The notes beneath the pieces are model-generated. The model ran no database searches. It had not been told where the DNA came from and worked only from the letters and a program-made list of their open reading frames with translations. From the NCBI GenBank assembly GCA_963845975.1, contig CAWJUD010000001.1, forward strand, positions 2,108,001-2,172,000: a DNA stretch of 64,000 nucleotides, in the 5' to 3' direction. The DNA comes from JBEKIK01 sp963845975. GTDB taxonomy: Bacteria > Planctomycetota > Planctomycetia > Pirellulales > Thermoguttaceae. Positions 56,836 through 64,000 of this stretch are shown here, in pieces. The position numbers and the translations under genes were made by a program. How positions within the stretch are numbered: the stretch's first letter is position 1; each line of letters opens with the position of its first letter.

Positions 56836-56933
56836 TTCACATTTCTACCCAAAAACATACACCACAGAGACACGGAGCACACGCGGAAAAAAACAACTTT
56901 GATGATTCATCCGCCCTCACCCTAACCCTCTCC

Positions 56934-57000
56934 GGGCACCGACGGGCACCATCGGGCACCGCGGCGAAGCCGTGGTCGGCATGGTCGGTTGGTCGGGAGA
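56934..57000. repeat. GGGCACCG/GGTCGGTTGGTCG dispersed repeat
   Basis: The sequence GGGCACCGACGGGCACCATC, then GGGCACCGCGGCGAAGCCG and GTCGGCATGGTCGGTTGGTC is the reverse-orientation form of the phrase near 34861-34900 and 40958-41003. Three copies in one window, all intergenic, indicate a dispersed element. Confidence 0.7.
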
Positions 57001-57107
57001 GGGGACATTATATTCACAATTTGTAAAACTCCAGTCATTGAAGTTTGCATAACTCGATCTTAGGTTCACCCGCGTTTCCGTGTTGAATAATCCGGTTTAG
57101 TGCCTCC

Positions 57108-58499
57108 ATGTCGAAACGCCTTTACATCCAGACGGTCGGCTGCCAGATGAACGTGCTCGACAGCGAGTTGGTCGCCGCCGACTTGCTGGCGGCGGGCTAC
57201 GAACCGGTCCGCACAGCGCGGCAGGCCGATGTCATCTTGTTCAACACCTGTAGCGTGCGGCAACATGCCGAAGACAAAATCTATAGTGCCCTGGGCCGGC
57301 TGAAACAGCTTAAAGAGCATCGGCCGGGCACGATCATCGGTGTTATAGGCTGCATGGCGCAAAAGGATCAGGAGCGGATTTTTCGGCGGGCGCCGCACGT
57401 GGATTTGGTTGTTGGGCCGGGCCAGTTGCGGCAACTTCCGGCTTTGCTGGAACATTTGCATGCCGGCGCGGGCCGTGTGCTGGAAGTAAGCCTGGATCGC
57501 AAGGCCGGCACACGATCGAGCGTGCGGGAAAGTTTTCAAAAATACGATCCGCATCGCACGGCAGCCGTGCGGGCAGTGCCCCATCAAGCCCTGGTGCGGA
57601 TCATGTTCGGCTGCGACAAGTTCTGCTCCTATTGCATCGTGCCCAGCGTGCGCGGGCCGGAGCAGAGCCGGCCGGCCGACGAGATAATTGAAGAGGTCCG
57701 CCGATTGGCCGGCGACGGCTGCCTGGAAGTGACGCTGATCGGGCAGACCGTGAACAGTTACACCGATAATGCCAACGGCCGAACCACAAGGCTGTCGGAT
57801 TTACTCGCCCGGCTGCATGAGATCGGCGGCATTAAGCGATTGAAGTTTGTAACGAATTATCCCAAGCACATGACCGACGATCTGCTGGCGGCGGTCCGCG
57901 ATTTACCCAAGGTATCGCCGTATTTGCACATTCCCGCTCAAAGCGGATCGAATGAAGTATTAAAACGCATGAAGCGCGGCTATACGGCCGAGGAATACGG
58001 CGAAATGCTGGCAAGGATACGTGAAACGATTCCCGGCGCGGCGGTGACCAGCGATTTCATCGTGGGTTTTTGCGGCGAGACGGAAGACGACTTCCAGCAG
58101 ACTGTCGAACTGGTGCGCCGCGGCCGCTTCAAAAACAGTTTTATCTTTAAGTACAGCCCTCGCCCCGGCACCAAGGCCGCCGAACTTTACGCGGACGACG
58201 TGCCCGAGGCGGTCAAGCGGCGGCGGAACAACGAACTTTTAGCGATTCAGAACGAAGTAAGTCTGGAAGAGAATCAACCCTTCCTGGGCCGCACTGTGGA
58301 GATACTGGTGGAAGGCCCGAGCAAAGTCAGCCGCAAAAAAAGCGAAGATGATTCAATTGTGCAACTAGTCGGCCGCACGGCCTGCGATAGAATCGTGGTC
58401 TTCGACGGCCCGCCTGAATTATCCGGTCGAATTCTGCCCGTAAGAATCGAAAAAGCAGATGCGTTTACGCTGGTCGGGTCAGTTTTCAACGTAATATAA
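57108..58499 (+). CDS. miaB: tRNA-2-methylthio-N6-dimethylallyladenosine synthase MiaB
   Basis: MiaB is a radical-SAM methylthiotransferase that modifies A37 of tRNAs reading UNN codons. The 463-residue product has the N-terminal MTTase domain with three cysteines (YIQTVGCQMNVLDSE, FNTCSVR, VIGCMAQKD), the radical-SAM motif CDKFCSYC, HIPAQSGSNEVLKRMKRGY typical of MiaB, and a C-terminal TRAM domain. The start gives the conserved MSKRLYIQTVGCQMN opening; no good ribosome site is visible. Confidence 0.95.
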   Translation: MSKRLYIQTVGCQMNVLDSELVAADLLAAGYEPVRTARQADVILFNTCSVRQHAEDKIYSALGRLKQLKEHRPGTIIGVIGCMAQKDQERIFRRAPHVDLVVGPGQLRQLPALLEHLHAGAGRVLEVSLDRKAGTRSSVRESFQKYDPHRTAAVRAVPHQALVRIMFGCDKFCSYCIVPSVRGPEQSRPADEIIEEVRRLAGDGCLEVTLIGQTVNSYTDNANGRTTRLSDLLARLHEIGGIKRLKFVTNYPKHMTDDLLAAVRDLPKVSPYLHIPAQSGSNEVLKRMKRGYTAEEYGEMLARIRETIPGAAVTSDFIVGFCGETEDDFQQTVELVRRGRFKNSFIFKYSPRPGTKAAELYADDVPEAVKRRRNNELLAIQNEVSLEENQPFLGRTVEILVEGPSKVSRKKSEDDSIVQLVGRTACDRIVVFDGPPELSGRILPVRIEKADAFTLVGSVFNVI

Positions 58500-58593
58500 A
58501 GAATATATAATGCTATAAATAATAGCATTTCTTTTCCAAGGAGGTAGGTGAACTGGGGACACTATAGAAATTGTCTTGGCGAGGGCTGTTGTC

Positions 58594-59361
58594 ATGAAAA
58601 TATCAGAGATGGAATATCATCACGAGGAATATATATCTTTGGAAGGCAATATTAAAAAAATGTTGGATAATCGAGAGTTTCCCATGATCTTCTCTGTTTG
58701 TGTGGAAACGTTTCCACACATTGTCCCAGCAATACAATATCGAAAAAAACGTGAAATCGAACCCGAAATGCCTGATTGGTTGGCGTTCAAAGTTATTTGT
58801 AAATATGCGCCAACATTATTTGAACATTCCATAATGGGATCTCTGTCCGAGTTTATTAAATCAACTAGACTTCTTGCAAAACACGAAAATGGTTATTTGA
58901 AGGCAATAGAAAGCGCACTAGAACTAGAATCTAATGCGCAATCGATTTGGAGCCAGATAGAACGACAACAAGGAATTTCCTTACAAGACTTAGAAAATGA
59001 ATATAAGGACTTTTCAAGTATGACGATCGATCTGGAAGATATTGCGCAATCGATTTGGAACCAGATAAAACAACAAACATTCTTCATTCAAGACTTATAC
59101 AACGAAAATAAAGATTTTCCAAATATGATGGTCTATCTTGTAAATATATGGGAACAATTAGATATCATCCTACGAAAACAAGAGAAAAATAATTCTAGGA
59201 TATACTTCCGATCGCAATTGAATGAGGAAATAGAAGGTGTTTGTCTGAACTGTGGCGTGCATGCCAAAGGCCATAAAGAACTTTTTTTCAAACCCATTGT
59301 ATGTCAAAAGTGCGGTATCGAGGGTTACTATCATATAAGGTACCCCAACTCTCAAGAATAA
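58594..59361 (+). CDS. Zinc-ribbon protein of unknown function in an AT-rich pair
   Basis: The start at 58594 has GAGGG about 9 bases upstream. The 255-residue product has an N-terminal helical region (MIFSVCVETFPHIVPAIQYR, KYAPTLFEHSIMGSLSEF). A tandem duplication of about 35 residues follows (AQSIWSQIERQQGISLQDLE / AQSIWNQIKQQTFFIQDLYN). The C-terminal zinc ribbon has two cysteine pairs (CLNC and CQKC). I do not recognise it as a named family, though the FPHIVP...LFEH region looks conserved. It lies 21 bases before the GIY-YIG gene and shares its AT-rich composition, so the two probably entered together and act together (inferred). Confidence 0.62.
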   Translation: MKISEMEYHHEEYISLEGNIKKMLDNREFPMIFSVCVETFPHIVPAIQYRKKREIEPEMPDWLAFKVICKYAPTLFEHSIMGSLSEFIKSTRLLAKHENGYLKAIESALELESNAQSIWSQIERQQGISLQDLENEYKDFSSMTIDLEDIAQSIWNQIKQQTFFIQDLYNENKDFPNMMVYLVNIWEQLDIILRKQEKNNSRIYFRSQLNEEIEGVCLNCGVHAKGHKELFFKPIVCQKCGIEGYYHIRYPNSQE

Positions 59362-59382
59362 CTGCAATATTTGAGGTGTTTT

Positions 59383-60633
59383 ATGGATAATGTTGTTTTT
59401 TTTATTGCAGGAGCAGCAATAGCAGGATTACCTCTTTTGATCTGGTTTTATGGCAATATTGCTTTGATAAAAATGGAAAAGAAAGCCTTGGCAGACAAAG
59501 CAAATCGATTGAAAACCAATGCGGACTATTTAGCAAAACTAAGTGACGATCTTGGGAATAAGAAAAGACAACTCAATGAAGATTACACAACCTTCGAATC
59601 ACGAAAGGTTAAATATGATGAATTATTTCAAGAAAATGGTGGTTTAAAGAAAGACCTTTTCAATCTATCTGTCCAAATCAGAAAGATGGAACGCGACCAT
59701 GCAGCAATTATTCAACGACAAGATGGAATAAGTCAGCGAACAATCCAATTGGCAGACCGTTATTTAAATGATAATGTTTCATGGATTGGCAATAAACTTA
59801 CGTCTAATAATTTCGTAATCAGCAAAAAGCGTTTGTTGGATGTGATTGAAAGGTGTCGAGAAATTGGTATTGAGATTTCAGAAGACAGGGAATCCGAGTA
59901 TGTTGAAGACTTAAAGAAACAATACGAGCAAGCCGTCAGGGACGAATTCGCATGCGAGGAACAAGCTAGAATCAAAGCGCAAATTAGGGAAGAGGAGAAA
60001 TTTGAACGGGAAAAAGCAAAAAAGATGCAAGACGCGGAGCGAGAATTGGCTCTTATAAATGCAGCCTTGGAAAAAGCCCTCAAAGAAGCCAAAGATGAGC
60101 ACAGCGCCGAAGTCGATTACTGGAAAGCCAAAGCGAACGAAGCAGAAGAAAATAAACGCGCGATATCAAATGCACAAATGACAAAAGCAGGCACAGTCTA
60201 CATTATTTCAAATATCGGATCATTTGGCGAAAATGTTTTTAAAATTGGCATGACAAGACGCGATGAGCCACTGGATCGTATAAGTGAACTCAGTAGCTCT
60301 TCGGTTCCCTTTCCCTTTGATGTGCATATGATGATCTATTGCGATGATGCTCCATCCATCGAAAATGCGATACATAGGGAACTTTTCAAAATGCGGGTAA
60401 ACAAAGTAAAACGCAAGGAATTTTTCCAAGTGGATATCGAAACAATAAAAAATCTCGAAACGATAAGAAAAATCGCTGAAACGGATCCCAAAAAATTTCG
60501 TCAATTCGAGATAAACCAGGAAGAGCAAGAATATTGGCAAAGTTTACATGGATCTGAAGAAGATTATGAATTCATCGAACAAACAGCGGAATCCGTAATG
60601 GGTGAGAATGAATCTCCTTTTGCCGATGATTAA
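59383..60633 (+). CDS. Membrane-anchored coiled-coil GIY-YIG protein (DUF4041 plus T5orf172/MUG113-like)
   Basis: The start at 59383 has GAGGT about 7 bases upstream. The 416-residue product has one N-terminal membrane helix (about residues 5-27), coiled coil (30-120), a DUF4041-like helical region (about 120-260) and a C-terminal GIY-YIG domain of T5orf172/MUG113 type. The latter shows GTVYIISNIGSFGENVFKIG, MTRRDEPLDRISEL with the catalytic arginine, and IENAIHRELFKMRVNK with the glutamate. Such proteins occur in phage and in bacterial accessory regions. DNA cleavage at the membrane is a possible activity, which makes phage defence plausible (inferred). An acidic tail of about 60 residues follows. 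Confidence 0.82.
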   Translation: MDNVVFFIAGAAIAGLPLLIWFYGNIALIKMEKKALADKANRLKTNADYLAKLSDDLGNKKRQLNEDYTTFESRKVKYDELFQENGGLKKDLFNLSVQIRKMERDHAAIIQRQDGISQRTIQLADRYLNDNVSWIGNKLTSNNFVISKKRLLDVIERCREIGIEISEDRESEYVEDLKKQYEQAVRDEFACEEQARIKAQIREEEKFEREKAKKMQDAERELALINAALEKALKEAKDEHSAEVDYWKAKANEAEENKRAISNAQMTKAGTVYIISNIGSFGENVFKIGMTRRDEPLDRISELSSSSVPFPFDVHMMIYCDDAPSIENAIHRELFKMRVNKVKRKEFFQVDIETIKNLETIRKIAETDPKKFRQFEINQEEQEYWQSLHGSEEDYEFIEQTAESVMGENESPFADD

Positions 60634-60789
60634 AAAACAATTCTATAATATTCAACGTTTTTTATTTTTACATGAAAACGTCTTGATATTATAGCCATAG
60701 AAATATATGGTATATTATATGGCTGTTATAAAACTGACAGGCGAATCGGATGGCCAAAGTCACATTTCAATGAGATGAGCATAAGAACT

Positions 60790-61017
60790 ATGACAAAGAA
60801 AATCAAATACACTAGCGAGCCTATGGAGATGGAGATTGTCGAGGATTTTCTTCCGCCGCCGGAGGAACTCGTGCTCAAAGAGGACACGGTCAAGGTTACT
60901 ATCGGGCTTAGCAAGCCCACGGTCGAGTTTTTCAAAGCCCGGGCCAAGCGGAACCGCACGCAATATCAAAAAATGATTCGCCGCTTGCTCGATTTGTATG
61001 CCTCGCGATATAAGTAA
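60790..61017 (+). CDS. Ribbon-helix-helix antitoxin-like protein (BrnA/CopG-like), orphan
   Basis: The start at 60790 gives a 75-residue protein; an ATG at 60775 would add five residues. It has an acidic N-terminal segment (EPMEMEIVEDFLPPPEEL) followed by KVTIGLSKPTVEFFKARAKR and YQKMIRRLLDLYASRY, the ribbon-helix-helix type of BrnA-like antitoxins. A toxin gene would be expected directly upstream; the 140 bases before it hold none. It ends 9 bases before glnE, so it may now be co-transcribed with it. It may act as a solitary regulator or be a remnant. Confidence 0.68.
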   Translation: MTKKIKYTSEPMEMEIVEDFLPPPEELVLKEDTVKVTIGLSKPTVEFFKARAKRNRTQYQKMIRRLLDLYASRYK

Positions 61018-61026
61018 ATTGATCCA

Positions 61027-61434
61027 ATGGACGTTCTGACGCTTCGCAAATTTTTGGATCATCCGGAGGCGGCCGAGCCTTGGCTTCGGAGCTTGGGGCT
61101 GACGGACGTGAAGCGGGGGCATGGGAATATATTGGGCATGGCCGTGGCTGGGATTACGCTCGATCTTTTGGCCGTGATATGCAGGCAGCTTCGCGATAAC
61201 TTGCCCGGGTGCGCAGATCCTGACATGGCGCTGAACAACCTGGAGCGGATTATCCGCTCGGCGCGGAGTCCGCTCGGGATGGGCACGTTTTTCGAGCGCG
61301 ATCCGGAGGCCTTGCCCACGCTTCTGCAAATCCTATCCACCAGCCAGCATCTAAGCGATTTGTTGGTCAGCGATCCCGAAGGTTTCGATCTGCTGCGATT
61401 GACAGAGGGCGCACCGTGGCGCGGCAAGCGCTGA
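61027..61434 (+). CDS. glnE: Glutamine synthetase adenylyltransferase GlnE, N-terminal part (before frameshift)
   Basis: This frame encodes the N-terminal segment of GlnE (FERDPEALPTLLQILSTSQH, LLVSDPEGFDLLRLTEG) and then runs into a TGA at 61434 after APWRGKR. The following frame, entered near 61416, reads VARQALIDDICAEV, which continues the expected LTEGAPVAR order. One G missing from CCGGTG would explain the break. If the break is real, no functional GlnE is made from this start. Confidence 0.82.
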   Translation: MDVLTLRKFLDHPEAAEPWLRSLGLTDVKRGHGNILGMAVAGITLDLLAVICRQLRDNLPGCADPDMALNNLERIIRSARSPLGMGTFFERDPEALPTLLQILSTSQHLSDLLVSDPEGFDLLRLTEGAPWRGKR

Positions 61435-64000
61435 TCGACGACATCTGCGCCGAGGTGTCGGCCTTGGAGCACGATGCCTCGGTGCTGGGCGCGCTAAGGC
61501 GGTTCAAACGCCGCGAGACGCTGCGGATCGCCTACGGAGACATCATCCGCGAGCAGAGCCTGAAGACGGTCACCAATCAGATATCCTTTCTTGCCGACGC
61601 GATTTTGGAAGCGGCATTGCGCGCGGCGGGCCGAAAACTCGGGGCCCTGCGCGGCACGCCCATGGGACCGGCCGGGCGGCCGGCGCGATTCACAGTGCTG
61701 GGCATGGGCAAGCTCGGCGGCATGGAATTGAATTACTCCAGCGACATCGACCTGATTTTCATCTATGATTTCGAGGGAAAGACTGAGGGCAAACGGCCGA
61801 TCACCAATCACGAATTTTTCGACCAGCTTGCCCGGGAAATGGTCCGGCTGGTGACCGAGCCCACGGAAATGGGGCGGGCGTATCGGGTGGACTTGCGGCT
61901 TCGGCCGGAGGGCGAGCGCAGTCCGATTGTCATCAGCATGGAAAGCGCGCTTAATTATTACGACCTTCGCGGCCGGACCTGGGAGCGGCAGGCGTTCATC
62001 AAGGCCCGGCCGGTAGCCGGTTCGCAGGAGTTGGGAAAGGAATTTCTGGATCGGCTGACGCCCTGGATTTACCGGCGCTATCTGACGGCGGCCGACATTG
62101 CCGGCATCAAGGCCCTGAAGCGGCGGATCGAGCAGCAAACCCGGCATGCCGGGGCCGACGACCGGGAAGTAAAAACCGGTCGCGGCGGCATCCGCGACGT
62201 GGAGTTCGTGATCCAATTTTTGCAGTTGCTGAACGGCGGCAGCCTGCCCGAACTGCGCACGGCAAACACGCTCGAGGCCCTGGCACAACTGGAGCAGGTC
62301 GGCTGCCTGACGAACCTGGAACGGTCCTTGCTGGAAGAGAATTACAGTTTTTTGCGGAAGGTCGAACACCGCTTGCAAATAATGCTGGATTTGCAAACGC
62401 ATCTTTTGCCGCAGGACGGCGCGGAGTTGCGGAAACTAGCCTTGCGCATGGGCTATAGCGATAGCCCGGATAAAGCGGCGCTGGAAGCGTTCATGGCCGA
62501 CTATCGCGGCAAGACGCAATTGAACCGCAAAATTTTGGATCACCTGCTGCACGACGCCTTTAGTGAAGACGAGAAGACGGCGGCCGAGGTGGACCTGGTG
62601 CTCGATCCCGCTCCGCCCGAGGAACGGATTCAGGAGGTTTTGGGAAAATATCCGTTCCGCGACGTGAAGGGGGCGTATCGCAACTTGATGGCTTTGGCCG
62701 AGGAGAAGATCCGCTTTCTTTCCACGCGGCGCTGCCGGCATTTTTTGGCGGCCATCGCCCCGCAATTGCTTTCGGCCATCGCGGCCACGGCCGATCCCGA
62801 TTCCACGCTGGTCAACCTGGGCATGGTGAGCGATTCGCTGGGCGGCAAGGGCGTGCTGTGGGAACTGTTCAGTTTCAATCCGCCCAGCCTGACTTTATAC
62901 GTGGAACTGTGCGCGTATAGTCCTTATCTTTCCGGAATTCTCATCACCAATCCGGGCATGATCGACGGCCTGATGGACAGTCTTGTGCTCGATAAGCTGC
63001 CCGGCCGGCAGTGGCTGGAAAACACGCTGGCCGGACTATGCCGCGCGGCTGAAGACATCGAGCCGATCCTGCACAGCTTCAAAAACGATCAGCAACTTTG
63101 CGTGGGCGTGCGGGATATTCTGGGGAAGGAGGACGTGCAGGCCGTCACGGGCACGCTGAGCTACATTGCCCAAGCCTGTTTGAAACAAATTGCCCGGCGC
63201 GAGTACGAGCGATTGGCTGCGCGGTTCGGCACGCCCCGGATCGCAACCGGCCGCCGCGCGGGCAAGCCCTGCGATTGGGTGATTTTGGGCATGGGCAAAT
63301 TCGGCGGCGGGGAAATGAACTACCACAGCGATTTGGATATCGTGTTTCTATACGAGGCCGAGGGCCACACGGCGGCCGAACCCGGACAGCCCGCTCGGCA
63401 GACCACCAGCAATCAGCACTTTTTCAGCGAACTGGGGCAGCGGGTCATCAAGACCGCCAGCCAACTGAGTTCCCTGGGGCGGTTGTACGAGGTCGACGCC
63501 CGGCTGCGTCCCACGGGCAAAAGCGGCGCACTGACGACCACCTTCAAGGAATTTGTGCGGTATTTTCTGGAGGGCGGGGGCCAACTTTGGGAGCGGCAGG
63601 CCTTGTGCAAGGCCCGCGTGGTTTACGGATCCCAACGCGCCGAGCGCCTGGCCAACGCCGCGGTGGCCAAGGCGGCCTTCGGCCGGCGCTGGAGGCGGAA
63701 AGACGCCGAGGAAATCCGCAACATGCGCAGGCGCTTGGAAGAGACGGCCTCGGCCGGCGATTTAAAGCGCGGGGCGGGCGGAATCGTGGATATCGAATTC
63801 CTCGTGCAGATGCTCCAGCTTCAACATGGGCGGAACAATCCCAAACTCCGCGAACCGAACACCTTGGCCGCGCTTAGAGGGTTGTATTCGGGCGGCCTGC
63901 TCTCGGCGGACGATTATGAACTGTTCGACGCCGGTTACCGGCTGCTGCGAACCATTGAAGGCCGGCTGCGCTTGATGAACTCCACCGCCCGGGACAAACT
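61416..64000 (+). CDS. glnE: Glutamine synthetase adenylyltransferase/deadenylase GlnE, remainder (runs off the window)
   Basis: GlnE switches glutamine synthetase off and on by adding or removing AMP. This frame is open from 61416 to the window end, about 861 residues. The deadenylase half has FTVLGMGKLGGMELNYSSDI then DLIFIYDF, the nucleotidyltransferase G-S-x-x-D-x-D-type site, and RGGIRDVEFVIQFLQLL. The adenylylase half has VILGMGKFGGGEMNYHSDLD and GGIVDIEFLVQMLQL. The C-terminus is outside. GTG at 61416 could start it alone, but homologues continue from the N-terminal part. With gltBD, nitrogen-assimilation genes appear twice in the window, both broken. Confidence 0.88.
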   Translation, partial: MARQALIDDICAEVSALEHDASVLGALRRFKRRETLRIAYGDIIREQSLKTVTNQISFLADAILEAALRAAGRKLGALRGTPMGPAGRPARFTVLGMGKLGGMELNYSSDIDLIFIYDFEGKTEGKRPITNHEFFDQLAREMVRLVTEPTEMGRAYRVDLRLRPEGERSPIVISMESALNYYDLRGRTWERQAFIKARPVAGSQELGKEFLDRLTPWIYRRYLTAADIAGIKALKRRIEQQTRHAGADDREVKTGRGGIRDVEFVIQFLQLLNGGSLPELRTANTLEALAQLEQVGCLTNLERSLLEENYSFLRKVEHRLQIMLDLQTHLLPQDGAELRKLALRMGYSDSPDKAALEAFMADYRGKTQLNRKILDHLLHDAFSEDEKTAAEVDLVLDPAPPEERIQEVLGKYPFRDVKGAYRNLMALAEEKIRFLSTRRCRHFLAAIAPQLLSAIAATADPDSTLVNLGMVSDSLGGKGVLWELFSFNPPSLTLYVELCAYSPYLSGILITNPGMIDGLMDSLVLDKLPGRQWLENTLAGLCRAAEDIEPILHSFKNDQQLCVGVRDILGKEDVQAVTGTLSYIAQACLKQIARREYERLAARFGTPRIATGRRAGKPCDWVILGMGKFGGGEMNYHSDLDIVFLYEAEGHTAAEPGQPARQTTSNQHFFSELGQRVIKTASQLSSLGRLYEVDARLRPTGKSGALTTTFKEFVRYFLEGGGQLWERQALCKARVVYGSQRAERLANAAVAKAAFGRRWRRKDAEEIRNMRRRLEETASAGDLKRGAGGIVDIEFLVQMLQLQHGRNNPKLREPNTLAALRGLYSGGLLSADDYELFDAGYRLLRTIEGRLRLMNSTARDK

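Overview
The window comes from a planctomycete, probably a Pirellulales-type lineage known mainly from metagenomes (inference). The evidence is a large secreted protein that opens with the planctomycete LEPRxLLSA signature, a DUF1598-like secreted protein, a BlaI/BlaR1-type pair whose sensor carries carboxypeptidase-regulatory-like domains instead of a penicillin sensor, many small lipoproteins with that same fold, GatCAB-type amidotransferase genes, and very repeat-rich intergenic DNA. Most genes look GC-rich. Several accessory blocks (about 10.8-15.5, 31.7-34.9, 49.4-50.9 and 58.5-60.7 kb) are visibly more AT-rich.

Layout. 0-10.8 kb: membrane and secreted hypotheticals, a metallophosphoesterase, the blaI/blaR1-like pair behind an operator-overlapped promoter, and a GT87-like glycosyltransferase. 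10.8-15.5 kb: a type ISP restriction-modification gene cut in two by an IS66-family element with an exact 8-bp target duplication. 15.5-31 kb: thiS-thiG, a Gfo/Idh/MocA oxidoreductase, a giant calpain-like secreted protease, a YugP-type protease, rpmB, gatC-gatA, rpsO-pnp and an orphan histidine kinase. 31.7-35.8 kb: a KAP P-loop NTPase fused to about 16 leucine-rich repeats, followed by about 1 kb of nested palindromic repeats. 35.8-39.3 kb: an IS5 relic, a small ArsR/thioredoxin/Cys-rich cassette and a broken IS110-family transposase gene. 39.4-45.6 kb: gltD and gltB (gltB broken by two frameshifts); each carries the same palindromic element in frame. 46-49.4 kb: HAD hydrolase, a frameshifted SDR, def and fmt. 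49.4-51 kb: a jelly-roll protein with a deoxyribosyltransferase/TIR-like domain beside hicBA. 51-56.3 kb: a carbamoyltransferase/SxtJ/DUF5989/SGNH-TPR cluster. 57-64 kb: miaB, an AT-rich pair (zinc-ribbon protein and membrane-anchored GIY-YIG protein), an orphan antitoxin-like gene and glnE (frameshifted, running off the end).

How the genes work together. The core genes serve translation and protein maturation (rpmB, rpsO, pnp, gatCA, def, fmt, miaB), nitrogen assimilation (gltBD, glnE) and thiamine synthesis (thiSG). The AT-rich blocks look like horizontally acquired conflict systems (restriction-modification, NLR-like NTPase, TIR-like effector, toxin-antitoxin, GIY-YIG module); this is inferred from domains and composition. 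Two observations stand out: the palindromic element encoding near-identical peptides inside two subunits of one enzyme, and the KAP-LRR protein. At least seven reading-frame breaks lie in G/C runs or GC dinucleotides, including two core metabolic genes (gltB, glnE), so sequencing or assembly error must be weighed against real decay.
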